A stretch of 64,000 nucleotides of DNA from Ciona savignyi (GCA_000149265.1 CH003412.1:1165883-1229882); one strand, 5' to 3'. Shown: positions 42,301 through 56,041, counted from the first letter of the stretch. The notes: a model not told the origin generated them from the letters alone. Numbers and translations are program-made.

Positions 42301-45300
42301 CTTTGAATCCATGGTATAGGCAAGTGACTCAAAACAGGTATGGGCAATTGACAGAAAATCTATTTCTTACCATCTTCAAGATCAGAGGAGCTTGTGGGGA
42401 GCACATCAACATTCCCACTGTCTTCGTTATCATTCCACGGCTGCGGATTCTGCAGATAACAAAGGGTTCGTTTAAAACACTAAACTCGTGGCAGACAAAA
42501 GCAACAAAAATGGTTCTTACAATGTCTTCAATCGCTGTTTCCTCAAAAGCACTTCCACCAGTCATAGTTTCCATTTGACTTTCCAGTTCTTCAAATCCCA
42601 GATCCTGGACAACAACTAATATTTGAAGACGTATGGAAGCAATATTGTAATAAACACAAAAGCCGTTATAGCACACAGCAGCTACCTAGGTTCTACCCCT
42701 ATAATTACATTTCTTCTGCATGGTGGTCTCCCTAAACAATGCACTTAACGAATAAACAAGAATAATAAAATCAAGAGATGTAATAATGAAGTGATCAAAC
42801 ACTGAACACACAGGCAATAGCAACCCGACTTTATGCAAATACATTTCAAAAAATAACCGTCTGTTATTTTTCTAAAACATTCTTCATGTCACTTAAAAAC
42901 AAGAAGGTAAACAAGTGCATTCCATCTTAAATATATTGATGATTTTGGGGTTGGGTTTGGGTATATCAATAAAATATATTGGTGATTGACATGCATCAGG
43001 GTAGAACACCTGTAATATGTCCATTCCTCTTGTTTCGTCCGCCTTTTCTTTGTCTGGGAATACTTCTTGGGCATTCTGTGCTAACTCGACATCGATATTT
43101 TCCATCAAACCACTGTTCCTCTGCTCAAAAGACAACAATAAGAGGATTGCTAACTCTTCACGCCATGATATGAGATTCTGTTGGAGTGAGATAAAGAATA
43201 ACAAACCTCCATGGACATGGAAATGACACTCGCTCGAGCTTCACTCCTTCTGTGCATCTGTGAGATCTCAAGTTCCAGTTGGAGGATTCGATCCATTTCC
43301 AGCTTCTCTTGCTCCTCCAAGTAATCATCTTGCTCGGAGAACGTCCTCTTGTTTGCAGTGGAGTAAGCGCTGTCGAAGGCTGCTGCATCGATCACCGCAT
43401 CCAGGTTTGCCATCGCAGACAACTGATCACGCAGAAGTGCCAATTAGCATCCAAAAATAACAAAACTTTTAGATAAAACTAACACTTTAATAGTTTTTTT
43501 GTTGTAAAATCATTTTCTCTTGTTTACAAGATGTCAATGACACCCCCAAAAAAAGTATAAAAAAATTTCATTGAAAAATGGGAGGTAAATGAAACTTTGT
43601 TTAAAATTCTTTGATGAAATGACTTTCTTATTATATTGAACGAAAAAAAGATTTAAATATTTTATACAATTTCTTACGCGAGCATTTTCAGATTTGGTGG
43701 GAGAAAGGGTTAAGATGTCAGCTGTGGGTAGTGGTGGTAGCTCATCCATTGCAGGGGGACTGGGAAAGTTTTCCTTAGTGGGTGATGGGATGTCTGGAGG
43801 AAGGGACAGGGCAGCTTCTCTGGCGGCCTGTAATAAGAGACATACATTGCAATGTTTTCCATCTAATTCAGTTAAACTTCATACTTTCTCCTCCAATTCC
43901 CGTTGCTGCCTTTCCAATTCTTCCCGTTCCAACCTCTGCCTCTCTAGTCTCGCCTGCACGTAACAGTTTGTGCTTAATACTTAGAATTTCTACCATGATG
44001 TGATTCTACCTGTTCCTCACGTTCCCTTCTTTCACGCTCCATTTGTTCCTTGAGAGCTTTAAGTTGACGATGTTTTTCCAACAGAACCTGAAGAAAGTTT
44101 AGATAACTTTACAAAATTTTCTTTGATTTACCGACTTAATTTTACTAGGTTAAACAACAGCAAGCTTGTACCATGTTATTAACCAATTTATACTGAAGCC
44201 ATCACAACCAGCATTTAATATTTTGGGAAATCACTCAACACGCAAAATTTTGGTAAATGAAACCTTGAGTAATTTGTAGGTAAACAACGAATAATTAACC
44301 CGTAACTCAACTTTATTCTTTTAAAGATATACATGTTTATGCACATTTGTTATCCTAAGTATCTCATTTAAATAGTATTTAGTGTTGTTTAAGATATACT
44401 CATTATTCTATTTATAAAATATTCTAAATGAATGGATACTCAGGATGTCAATTGTGGTAAAATATATCTTAAATGAAATTGTCTTGCGGTTTATAATTCT
44501 TCATCCTTAAACTGTGTTGTTCAATTTTGTTTTCATTTTCCTATTAATGCCAGTAAGTTTATTATCGTTTAATCTGACTTTTTAGTCCGGTTGGTTTATA
44601 GGAAGAAAAAATAAATCATTAACATCAATAAATTGTTAAAAAACAGTGCAAAAATAAGTAAAAATAAAAGCATACTAACGTAGTTAAAACCATAGGAAAC
44701 TAACCTTGAACATTTTTCTTGCTGCATAGCCTCGTGTATACTTTTGAATAACCAGCGCAGCTAAGTTTCTTAGTCTGTCCTTCTCTCGCTTCTTGAAGAT
44801 CATGACAGCGAAGAGTTTGCGAGCTTGCCTTCCTCGCTCCATCTTCTGTATTCGGAGGATGGCAACACAAGCTTTGTGGAAGCGCCGTCTTGCGATGAAT
44901 CCCTTTGAAGAAGAGTCGAGCATTAGATTGTTAAATAAAACGAATGATAATATAAAGTATTGGGTATTTTTATAATGAGTGATTACTACTGAAGGTGTTT
45001 GGTGTGGTGACATTTACTTACAAAAAAACATTATTAATACTAAAAAATAAGATTGAGCATATACTTAAATTTTAACAAATGCGGTTATATCACTTACTCT
45101 AACAAAGCGTTGGGCATGAATGGAGCACGCCTTTAACTTAAGGAAGTGTTTTCGTGCAGCGTAGGCCCGTACTACTGACTGAACAATGACTGCTGAACCA
45201 TAGACTTTCTCGGCTCGTACTTTCTCTAGCATTTGTTCTAAGATTTCTTTCATAAAAACCTGCAAATAAAGTCGATATTAACAGTTTAAATTTTTAGCCA

Positions 45301-48300
45301 AATATATTTGTACATTTAGCTTCAGTTTGTATAATTAGCTTCAACAATTAAAATTAACTAGTTTAATTGTTTTTATTTTCAAACGAGTAAAGTAGACAGA
45401 AAACGGTAAAAAAATTACTTGTCAATGCAAGAAGAAAAAATAACCCAAAATTTCTGTCAATGCATAATACGCTATTCCCAAAAACTTTCCACCAACCTTG
45501 GTTTCACCCAATCTCCACAAGCCACCCTCTCGATCAACCTGGTTCAACGCTGCCTTTGCTCGGTCACGCGGCTCAGGAAGATCGCCGGCATTCGGGCAAA
45601 CCACACAATACCTGGCAATATATAAAAAAAATATTCTAAGAGTAGAAAAAAGAAAAATCAATTTAAAGCAATTTATGAAAAGTACAGCATAAGAAATGGA
45701 TATAGTGTTAGTTCACATGACAGGCAGAGCATAAACAAAATTTATAGTATTACTATATATATACTGTGCTTAAATCGGGGTGTTAAAAAGGGCAGGAATA
45801 GTTAAAACAAAGGGAATTGTCATATTACTCAATGTCCACAGTTAAGTTATTGCGCTGTGTGAATTGTTTATTTCTTATACCTTTAAAGCTTGCAACACAA
45901 CATCTTCCATCCACACTACCAGTAAAGCTAATCGGCAAGACAACTGGCCTATGGGTAGTCAATATACGATTCTTTTTTTAATTCAATAAGTAAAGCCATT
46001 TCTTACCTCTCCCAGAAATCCTTGTACAACCGTCTGACTGGAAAACCAGCTTTTCGTACTCGGACTGTTTCCAACATTCCTGAGTATCTCAACTGGTTGA
46101 GCACGATGGAGGCATTGAAATTATCTGGAACCTGTATTCACAACTGAGTTTAAAGTACAAGTCATGTTTTTAGAAATAAACTATGGCATTATTCATTTGA
46201 TCCTTAATATATAAACCACAGTTGTACAGTTGCCTCTAATCCGTAAAAAAATTAAATCTTCACTTGCGATTTAGTGATAATGCCTGTTATTAGTTATCTC
46301 AGGTTCAAACTATACTTTGGTCTTCAAAGGTTGACAGAAATTTTTACCTTCCATCCCCATACAGAATCTAACGAGTTTTACTTAAACCTTTGAGTAGAAA
46401 CTCATAGATTGAAATTTAAAATTAATATTCCATGGGTTAAAATATTTTTGGGCTGAATCCTAATGTCACTGAAATAGTGTGAATTTGCTCTGGTTTCTTT
46501 ACCTTTAAAATGTTGGGTTTGACACATCGAACAAAAAATGGATTTGCAGATGATAATCTTTCCATCAATGAGTGCAAAGATTTCTGCAAAAAAAAAACAA
46601 GATTATACTTTTACATCAGGTAAATGGCCTCTACACAGTGAGGAACTTGCAGTATTTACCTTAAACTGTCCGCTGGCTGTCGGCACCTGCTTGCTTCGAC
46701 CCTTGCCAGAATCTGCAGCATTACCACGAACCTTCTCAAACAGATCGTAGATCAAATCACAACTGGACAAAGAAAACAATCAACTTATGACTACGGATCA
46801 CCAATTATGATGTGTATAGCTAGATTACTAAAATACTTCACCTAGAATCCTTCAAAAGTCCTAGGAGATCATCTCGAAATGTGTCTCGATTTTTCTCCAA
46901 AAACCCATTTACATTGTACATTACCTACAAAGATGTGTTTATGGCAGTTGTATTAAAAAATACACCCACTTTGGTACATACCTCTCCTGCGTAATGCCTT
47001 ATTCCAAATTCACTACCAGTAACACGTGGTTTCACATAAAACGGATTTTTCTGAAAATTGAAGTTTATAGTAAACAACATGTTGACTGTCCACATTCTAT
47101 GTACACTGTTTAAGCCTCCGTTATAGTTAAAAAACAGAAGCATTAAAATTTTTAAAATCCATGTACAAGTGTATGCTTACTGCATGTTGATTGTGTAGTT
47201 TATTAAGGAGAGACTTGTCGGTTCCTTTTGGAAATCTACTTTCTTCATTAATAAGAGACATCAAACCAAGATTTTTTTCAACTAAATCCAAACATTCACT
47301 GTTGTCAGCCCACTCCACATCACACCAATCAATGCCTTCCCTGAATGAAACAGAATACATTAGATGTGAATCTGTGTCAAAGCTAGATTGGGGAAGTGAT
47401 CATGTTATAGTAGAATATAAAATAAGCATATACCTTATAAATGGTTGCATTACCATAGTCAGATTTATATTACTAAACATTGCCATAGTCAGATTTATAT
47501 TATTAGGCTGGTTTAAGTCGAATATAAGTATGGATTCAATAAAATGCTTGTGGCTATAGCAAATTATAAAATAAAGCCTTTACCATAANNNNNNNNNNNN
47601 NNNNNNNNNNNNNNNNNNNNNNNNNNNNNNNNNNNNNNNNNNNNNNNNNNNNNNNNNNNNNNNNNNNNNNNNNNNNNNNNNNNNNNNNCTTGCAGCTTTT
47701 CATTCGCAAAGTTAATACAGAATTGTTCAAAGCGGTTTGTCTATGGATAGGTTGCACAGTAACTGGTTGAGGTTGTGTTTTTTTAGTGCAATCTTATTAT
47801 AAACTTTAATTGCCTACCCGAAGTGTTAAGGTCCCAGAAAATAAATCATCTTAACGTGTTTATTAACATACCTTAAAATTTTCAAAGCCAAATATATCAA
47901 GAACTCCTATAAAATGAAAGTCATCAGGGCCTTTAATTCGATGGTTGATCTTTGATATAATCCACCGGAAGAGTTGGGAATAAACAGCCATTGATATTGA
48001 GTCTCGCGAATCACATGCCTGAGTGGTGTGGTTTATTGACGGTTTGTTGACATAAAGTTAAACATGAAAAGGCAAATAGTAAAACTATTTTGAAGCATAG
48101 AACATTCCTAAAATCATTAAAGAAAGCCTATTTAACTTTGATAGACTAAAAAACTCAAGGAATTAATAAATTCAAGAATATTGGTTAGTTTAGTTTTTGT
48201 TTCTATAATAAAAGCACAAAGCAGCCCTTAAAAAATTGGAAACGGGATGAAGATGGCAAACCGACAGTCGTTAAAACCGACAATATTCCGATCAAATATT

Positions 48301-51300
48301 TTCTTTGGTATATTTAGATGTGGCCGCTAAACCTAATGTTCAAAATGAAAAAAAAATTCCACTATGCATGAACAATATGTGAATAGTAGTGCTACATGGA
48401 TGGCAAATGCAAAGAGTAGATTGGGCTTCTCAACCTGCTAAAATGGATATTTTAAAATTGAATTAAACCTGATCAATGCTTTGTGGGGAGGTAATATTCT
48501 CCCCTCTGAGTTTCATGGTTCGTTCCTTCATCACTGCCTCTAATCTTTCGTTGTCGATCCCAAGTAATTGAGATGTTCTGTCAATCACTGTGAATGCAAG
48601 GAGGTTCACTGAAGGTGCATTTCGAATGTGTTTTAGTACTGGGAAAATTTCAATATGAGTAATAGGCTGTGTAAGCCATTTAACATGCTGGGTGAATGAG
48701 GGCAATATGATGAATGCATACCAATTGCTATGTCACTAATTGAGCTGTGATGTGACGTGTACAGATTGCTACATGACTCATCAAGAAAGAATTATTGGGT
48801 TTATGGAGCGTTTTTGCTTTTTTAAGACATTTTAAATTAAGCAACCACTTTAGGGTCTATACTATATCATAGCATAGTTGGTGTACTAGTTTCTTTAAAA
48901 AATGTTCAGCCATCAATGGTTAAGTGCAGGTGTAATTACGCTATGGCTACAATTAATGTTCAATTTACGCTGATGCTACAATTAATACTTTTGGCAAGTA
49001 AGCGTGATTCCTATATAGCTGTGATTGGTTAGTGCATGCTGCGATGTCATGATCATGTGATACCTGGGATAATGTGTGGGGGCAGCAGAGCCTTGTCTGT
49101 TGGTTGGATAAAAGCAACATGAAAACAAGCGAATGGAAAAAGCATAAATTAAAACAGTAAAATTAAATTCAAAAAAAAAACTATGAAAAGGTTGAAAAAT
49201 CATAATCCTGAAACTTAAACGAAATTATGGCTGGTCGTTGAATTCAATAACCACTCGAAAATCGATTCAGTTGCTTCATGCAAATGTAAACGAATAAATT
49301 CAATTAAACCAAAAAGATTTAATTGATGTAAGTCAAATCATGTTCGCAAACTATATAATAAACACTGCATTGTGCATGCCTATGCACAATTCAAATCATA
49401 AACTATTATAGCTCAATAAATAACCTATAATGGCTGCATGTGTATAGTCCATGAAAATGCATGCATGTAAAACACTTTTTGAAGTCAAACAAAACTAAAT
49501 TTGCATATGTAAGCACATTCAGATTATGCTTGGCACGAAAAATACAGTTTCGAACTGTGCATTGAGTTTACATAATTACAAGAATACACTCATGTTCTAT
49601 TCCTCAAACGTACCATCAGTATCAACTACTTGCGCTCCACCAGCGTTTACGAATGCAACGTTGCCCAGTTGTAAGATACCAGACAACACACTCATCATGT
49701 CTTGCTTTTGTCCTTCTTTGAACCCAATCACTAGCAACGCTTGCTGTATGTGTAATAATCATGCAATTAACATAATATATCCGCTAACGTTTCAGATTAC
49801 ACAATAATACGAAATAAACGACTTCCTCCCACGAATTGAGTTTTAATCTTTATTATGTTACTTATACACCAAAATTCCTCATAAACAGTACTGTGAATAA
49901 GAAAAATTAATTTATGCATAATATAATTAATCTCCCAGTTAAATACAAAATTAAGCTTTAATAGTTTTGTAAACAGATCAACACACTAACCAGTATAAAG
50001 TAACAAGAATTAAACGGTTCATCTTTAGTTACATTATTTAAATACCACATTGAATGTACCTCCAACATGTTCCAGTCTTCAGAATCATTTAAAGTGGGAT
50101 CAGAGCAGCATCCTGATTGATTCAAGTAATGGTATTCTTCAGGTTCCATCAGAAACAGGCGGTCTTTAAACAATTTGGGAATACTTTAGTGCAATAGAAA
50201 AAAAATTGTTCTTATACATAGTTTTTACTGCATACTACATTTGCTAGTGGTTAAATTGCCTAAGCTATTACAATAAGATCATTATTTTATATCACTGCAT
50301 TTTTAATGGAATTTACCAAAGAATCAAGGCAAAATTAAATATAAATATATATATATATATATATGTTTATTTAAAACACAGTAATACAAAAAAATAAAAT
50401 ACTGGCCGGTCTAGGATCGAACTGGTATGCGACAGCGTTTACACTATTTAGCTGTTTAGCTTATAATTTGAATAAACTAATTACTGGTAATCAATTAAAG
50501 GAATGGAATAAGACGTGTTTTGTATTGTATAGCCTATAGTTTAAATGGGTAATATACCCATTAACTATTCAACTTCAATGTCATTTAAAAAAGAAGATAA
50601 GCTTTGACCAAAAAAACTAGTAACTTGATATATGTGACATTGACACCCTAAACCACTAACCCCGGTCCTCAGCCTTCACTCCACGTATCAATTGATAGAA
50701 AATGTGATAATTTCTTTCCCCGGGGTTTTGTCGCACAACTCGATGCTGGAAAAAAAAAGGTTTGTTATACATATACATCAATCAGATTCACAATACTATT
50801 ACCGGTACAATGCTTACCTTCTCAAGTAGGTCTTCGTGCATTATCGAAAACAATTAGTTAAGAAAGACATTGTAAGATAATTTTGTTTGTTGTAGTAAAA
50901 AATGGTTAAAATACTTCTATATACTAAACTACTGACTGTATAAACACCATACACAATTAAACATAGCTGATACTGATAAATTTGCAAGGATACAATCGGT
51001 AATTCTGCCGCCTTGAATCTGTCCCGCTTGACTGATGAGAAGTTGAATGAACTTGCCAAACCGACTTGAATTGTTGTTATAAACAGTCTTTGCATTTCCC
51101 AACGCTTCCAGTATCGGACCACTTTCAAGAATTGACTTCTCAATGGAGCGACCATTTTCACTTCTGAATTCATTTGTAATACAACATTTAAATATTATCG
51201 AAAATGTTGAATGGTTTAACAATGGTTTATTATTAATTGTGTCAACCCTCTGCAAAGTGTATATGATGCACAGTCATAGAACATAGCTTATAGGGTAATG

Positions 51301-54300
51301 TTATATGGTTTTGGTAGACCTAGATTGTAATGTAGCGTCCATCAAAGCTATATTCTTTCATGTAACTATAATATGGGGTGTATTAATTTTCTATAAACAA
51401 ACCTGGGCTTGCTATTATCAATTACGTTAACGTCACAACAGCTTGATAAACAACTGACGGATGTGTACACAACGCAGGTTATAACAATTAAAGGCACCAC
51501 TAACAGAGTTGCAAGCTAGATTCTCTTGTTCACAAATGAAACTCCCTGTAAACTTGGTATCGGTAGTAAACAATTTAGACATTTTGAACTGTTTCAACTA
51601 ACTGTTTTATCCAAATATTTCTTTTATTCAAACCAGTTCAAAATAAAGAAAACAAAATAATGTAACATGTTGCAAATATCGTCCAAGACTAAGGGAAATC
51701 CCCCTTGGTAAACCGCATAACCTAGTTTTGAATATAGCAATAATTAAACCTTTTTTGCACGTATCGTAAAAGTTTTAACCAAATTATTTTACTGCAAGTT
51801 CCTAATAACAATTGCATATTAAGCCTATATTATAGTGCAATTGTGATTTAAATACCTTTTTTAATTTGCATACTTTCCTTTTAATTATATGTTAGGTTGG
51901 CGACAACGTTTGGCTATATAGGCCTAAATATATTAATTTATATATATGAATGTACACATGTTTGGGAGGACTTTCATTGTTCCGTATTTTTTTACTTTCC
52001 ATTTTTATAGAATGTCCATTTGCGTGTTTTCATCGCGGAAATAAAAATAGTCTAGCAGCTTACTCTGATTTTCCGCTCCGTCGTCGACTAATATTTGATA
52101 TGAACTTCAAAATAAACTTGGTGGCTTCTGTTTTTCCGGCTCCGCTTTCTCCACTAAAAGTAAGTGATGATGTTAGGACGATAAAATTTACGAATCTTTG
52201 ACACCGGAATATGGGAAATTAAATATAATATCGTACTAATAAAAAGAATGCTGATTGTCCGTTACCGAATTGCTGAAGGTATGGCATTTCATTGCCCACG
52301 ATAATTTCTTAATTCACTACTGAAACAAACGTCAGAAGCTTACAGAACACACTGCAATACCTACGGTAAACGAACGGTGAACACGAGGTAATCTGACAGT
52401 TTCTTGTGTTATAAATATCGCGCGTTTTCCCATTTATGTGTACACAACTTGAACACCATTTTTCATAATGATAAATAAATCTATCACGCGGTTTAGAAGT
52501 TTTGTAAGACACTACTAAATGTCATAGAAACTATAGTCGATGATAGGGCTAAGATAGGTAAAACAAACAATCTTTTTTGGTCGAGAAAAATGAATGAATT
52601 CAATATTCAACATAATTATATGTTTATCTAATTTAGGATACACTAAATTTTATGTGGTCCATCTTACCCACAAGTATATATTCCCCTATATCGACCTTAT
52701 ATGTCGGGGCATACAGGTGTGATATCAGTTCAAACGAGGGTGGTTAAATTTCAGTACCAAGTAGGACTAATCAATGACATCACGAAAATTATGATGAATA
52801 CATGTGAACGGAATTGCATATTTTCGTTTGTTGAAGGGTTTTCCCAAATACGACCAAATTAGGCCCAAGTCAAAAACGTTATCATGACATTTGGTATGTA
52901 TATATGAGTGATTTCAAATATACGCCATACGTTATATATATACATGCATGGAATCCGTACGAAAATCAAGAAAAAGTAAACGTTTTGTATAACGTTGTTT
53001 AAACACGAGCCTGAAGTCTGAATTCACGAATGACATTATCGATTCTCAGAATTTTTGAGCCAAGCATTGGCATAGAGCATTTTGCTTAATCGATTTCTTG
53101 TGCCGCGCTTTTGGCTCCCTTACTTTAGTTTGCGACTTTGGGCCGGTTATGACGCGTTGAGTAGCGGTGCGTTATAATATAATTACCAAATGACGCAGTC
53201 CACGACCGAGTGGCTATAGCTTAACACCATCCGGGAAAAATTTGACAGCTTCAAATTTGCCTTCGATTTTTAAATCAAATTGGTAAGCGTTTCCGATCAG
53301 CCGGTAATTATAGATTAAACCAAATCTAGACAACTATACCGTCTCCCACAGTATTCTTAAATTAGTTCCTCGAAACTCATCAAATAGGCGATTCGATATA
53401 TTTTACATGTAATTATAGAGCACTAATGGCTGAAAAATCAGTTCTGCCATCGTGCTAATTATTACGACATTTCTGTCATATCACGAAACTGTTTTACCAT
53501 ATCGACTATTCTAAGGATCGAACATATAATATGGCACGTTGATTGATTACAGCACGATTTTAAGTGCAGCATAACTCTCGGAAAACGTATGAACTAGATC
53601 AATGATAAAAAAATGTTAATAAATTGAGACGTTTTTTTTAACGAGACAAGTAAATATATATAAGCGAGTTTTTAAAGAATATTTATTTTTGGAAAATTTA
53701 GTTATGTTTTAGAAGACTACTTCTTGAAGTTCTAAAACTCTATCTTCCGCATAAACCACATATACAATGGTCCAGTTTTACGCCAGAGTCTCAAATAATC
53801 TTTAATTCTTTGGGCATGGTTGCCACAACCAATTGCGGCTACACTATATACTCGAACATATATAGCCCACCTGATTAAGACACACTGGTTTTCTTCTCGC
53901 TTCCACATACAGCTGTAGCACTCGTTTGAAATTGCGTAAACATGCGGCGGTTCTGCTCCCAAATCCTTGTCAGTATACCTGGCGAGTGTCTTCTCGTCGT
54001 ATAGTTCGTGTAAGCGCTTGTAAGGATTGACAGATATCAAAATAGAACCAATGTACGTCTGGATATGAAAACAAAGTGGATTAGTGTTTGCTTGCTATGT
54101 GTTACCGCAGCATCCTAAATAAACTTCAGTTCTTTCTTATATTAGTGATCTTTCACTTTGAAAATTTAAACTTATCTTCTATTTCTGACCATATAAAAGT
54201 TAGCTGGTAAGTTGGAGCTTGTTCAATCAAGGCTATATGTACTAAACCCACATAAATTTCATCTTGATGGTATCTTGTGTTTAAATTGCACAATATGGAC

Positions 54301-56041
54301 GCCTGGTTCAGCTCAGTCATCTTTGCCATGTCCTCAACGCCTTGCAGAAGTAAACCGTTCATTGGTTTAACTTTGCTGGAATCCAATTCGTTCATCCACA
54401 TTCTTTGTTCCTGCGGAAAACAGAAGATCGTTATATAACTTTTGGTGCATCATGGTCCAGGCCTATAGACCAAATCGGTGTCTAAATCATTATTTCAAAC
54501 CGTCGTCGACGGTGTTACTTTCGCTAAGGATTGTAATTGACATTTTAGTGTGTGTGTAGGCCTATATATATATATATATATATATAGTTTTAGTTCAGAT
54601 CACTTTAATTTCGGCTACCAGAGATGTTCGTGCTGTTTGTTTATGGTGTAAAGTTCTTTTTTTAACTTGTTCGTTTATTTTACACACTAGATAAAGAACG
54701 CTAATACAACCGTTCAACTAAAAGTCAAAATATTCTGGTAACACAAATATTGAGGTAGTATGAAATATTTTTACAGGCCGAATTGCAAACCCAGGATCTG
54801 TTTTTGTATGCCTCCCCTATGCACGTGGGTCATGCAGATAAACCAACCGTTCGGTCACATTTTCCGTTAGTGAAAACGAGAAAAAGCGCCTAATGGCTTT
54901 AAAGTGATTAAATTGCTAGAAACAATTAGTGATGATTTATTAGAAATATGACATATCGCACCAGGCTGCTATTGGAAAGGCGCCATTCAAAATCGAATGA
55001 CAAAATATGATTGATTAGGTGTGAACAATAGCTTTTTGGCCAAATTATTATTCAATGCCTGCTTATTGCCGCATATTTCCATTAAAAGCAATGTCTGATC
55101 TCTAAAATAAAACAGCATACATGCTGTGAAATCGATTCTCGATGTATTGTAACAGCAGTCGCGTTCTGTAACCATCTATCTTTGGTAACGTCAAACCAGG
55201 TAAAATTTGGTTGTTTTGACATGTTTTACCTCGTTCGCACCTTTCCTTGTTTGGGGATGTTTTGTTTCTGGTTTCCGACAATTAAGGGTCGAGAAAGTCT
55301 CAGTTACACGCGACAGAGTAATCTTGGTTTTATTTCAAGCGTTACTGACAGACGTGATTGGGCCGGGGAAAATTTAACACTTCCCGATTAAAGATCCGTG
55401 GCTTACATTTCACCTTAGCAATCAGACAAAATACTTTTTTCGCAATTCGCCAAAGTGGCACAAACCAGTAATGTTAACACAATGCTAAAATTGATTTATA
55501 CAAAAATATATTTTTATTAGTATTACCTCCCCGTAGTCTGTCTGATATATAACTTCCACACCATCGCACACAGACACAGTAGCTGGAGTTAGATCGTCAG
55601 GTCCATTATTCACGAGCCAGACTCGGCTACCCTGCCATACACAAACAAAAACATTGGTAAATACTAAATAGTTAAGCGGGAATTTAATTCACGCGATAGT
55701 TTTATGTTCTCACACAATAATAAACCCATTATGCTTTTTATAGCAACAAGAAAATATACAGGAAATGAAAGGTCGTCCGTCGTTAAAACACGTGGGTTTC
55801 ACTTAATAAATGTACAAGTTGATCGACCGAATCAAATGTAAGCAACTCATGTTGGGAGAATATCCTTCTGATCCGATATTATTTCCGAAGTGGAAATCGT
55901 TGAATGACGCCTCTGGATTAAGGCTTATTTGACAAGAGTAATCGTCGAGTAAGTGAGAAATTGTTCACATGCGTCTACAATATTGCACAATTGTTTAAAT
56001 GATATAATACTTACAACAGTGGTGACATCAGATTCGGCCAT
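33342..56041 (-). CDS. MYO10: Unconventional myosin-X (motor, IQ, PH, MyTH4-FERM), near complete
   Basis: Class X myosin: an actin motor of filopodia with membrane-binding PH domains and a cargo-binding MyTH4-FERM tail. I traced 47 exons on the minus strand, from MAESDVTTV (56041-56015) to the stop at 33342-33344; essentially all phases join. First exons: 56015-56041, 55527-55631, 54252-54410, 53871-54058, 52064-52153, 50994-51163, 50818-50831, 50661-50745. The visible coding sum is about 6.1 kb (about 2030 residues) and a gap hides roughly 19 more; human MYO10 is about 2060. Landmarks: [13 protein letters not shown] (P-loop), [10 protein letters not shown] (switch I), DIFGFENF (switch II), [10 protein letters not shown] motifs, WKRRWCV (PH1), [13 protein letters not shown] (FERM). 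A poly(A) signal at 32979-32984 gives a 3' UTR of about 360 bases. The 3' UTR tail is duplicated near 25.9-26.0 kb. Confidence 0.95.
37181..37488 (+). repeat. Full-length tRNA-derived SINE in a myosin-X intron
   Basis: Best copy of the local SINE. Head: ggcccgttggtctagtggtt (A box) and cgaaaggttgcaggtgcgaa (B-box region). Body: agttggttgtgtccttgggc, cggattaatgggttctacca, gcgcgaggtgatctgataat. Tail: cccattcacggggataaaca, then tatcctatcctatcc. The shorter copies in this window can be aligned to it. Confidence 0.88.
38470..38735 (+). repeat. Minisatellite, ~28-30 bp units, in a MyTH4 intron
   Basis: Eight to nine tandem copies of tttttgggctccaagaggaa followed by ataaaaa or tataaac, between exons 38293-38412 and 38748-38858. 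The last units are more diverged (ttgggctccgagaagatta). Open frames across it on both strands are due to the repeat. The array ends just before the donor of exon 38748-38858. Confidence 0.9.
39141..41676 (-). other. MYO10: Myosin-X PH-domain exons
   Basis: Exon 41507-41676 starts [20 protein letters not shown] and [13 protein letters not shown]; 41107-41307 continues [16 protein letters not shown] and [20 protein letters not shown]; 40662-40795 has [14 protein letters not shown]; 40145-40275 has [20 protein letters not shown]; 39567-39770 has [19 protein letters not shown] and [12 protein letters not shown]; 39141-39308 has [19 protein letters not shown]. This is the myosin-X arrangement of a first PH domain split by an inserted one, then a third PH. 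In vertebrates these recognise PIP3; that function is inferred here. Confidence 0.88.
41944..44087 (-). other. MYO10: Myosin-X charged helix and acidic linker exons
   Basis: Exons 44010-44087 and 43885-43953 encode alternating Arg/Glu/Lys/Gln ([37 protein letters not shown]), typical of the single alpha-helix and antiparallel coiled coil behind the lever. Exons 43678-43827, 43207-43422, 43010-43120, 42521-42604, 42371-42449 and 41944-42071 are Pro/Ser/Glu/Asp-rich ([31 protein letters not shown]), a PEST-like linker as in vertebrate myosin-X. The linker is the least conserved part of the family, so exon edges here are less certain. Confidence 0.75.
44705..45259 (-). other. MYO10: Myosin-X neck: IQ motifs
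   Basis: Exons 45098-45259 and 44705-44902. Three IQ-like segments: [37 protein letters not shown] and [17 protein letters not shown]. These bind calmodulin or related light chains and form the lever arm; three IQs is the usual number for myosin-X. Confidence 0.88.
47589..47688. other. Assembly gap (100 N) inside myosin-X motor coding sequence
   Basis: On the minus strand the exon from 47740 reads [17 protein letters not shown] and enters the gap. It emerges as ...TTATG followed by the donor gtaaag (exon end 47584), which joins the exon at 47340 to give LWEGIDW. Other myosin-X proteins have about 19 residues between these points, so the gap hides a short coding stretch and possibly one intron. 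Confidence 0.85.
50818..50831 (-). other. MYO10: 14-nucleotide micro-exon in the myosin-X motor
   Basis: acctacttgagaag, preceded by acgaag and followed by gtaagc on the minus strand. The previous exon ends GGRITD plus T; adding this exon gives YLLEK, and the next exon continues [12 protein letters not shown], exactly the order conserved in myosins. The phases (2 bases in, 0 out) fit perfectly. Without it the frame is lost. Confidence 0.85.
52343..52450 (+). repeat. SINE tail fragment in a myosin-X intron
   Basis: acactgcaatacctacggta, acacgaggtaatctgacag and gcgttttcccatttatgtgt match the SINE body and tail with substitutions. No head present. It lies in the large intron upstream of the P-loop exon. 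Confidence 0.6.

Larger units (their letters stand above)
45497..56041 (-). other. MYO10: Myosin-X motor domain exons (1-20)
   Basis: Exon 2 has [14 protein letters not shown], exon 3 [14 protein letters not shown], exon 4 [16 protein letters not shown], and the exon 4/5 join gives [14 protein letters not shown] with an intact P-loop Lys-Thr. Exon 6 has [20 protein letters not shown] (switch I). Exon 8 has [19 protein letters not shown], exon 12 (47872-48018) [17 protein letters not shown] and [12 protein letters not shown], exon 15 (46982-47050) FGIRHYAGE, exon 18 (46503-46583) [15 protein letters not shown], exon 19 (46007-46131) [20 protein letters not shown], exon 20 (45497-45611) the converter. 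All nucleotide-binding elements are intact, so an active ATPase is expected. Confidence 0.93.

Noticed and set aside
50395-50475. tRNA gene on the minus strand (GTTCGATCC motif followed by T-rich sequence)
   Set aside because: No matching 5' acceptor strand or D-arm at the right distance; more likely a degenerate tRNA-derived SINE end.
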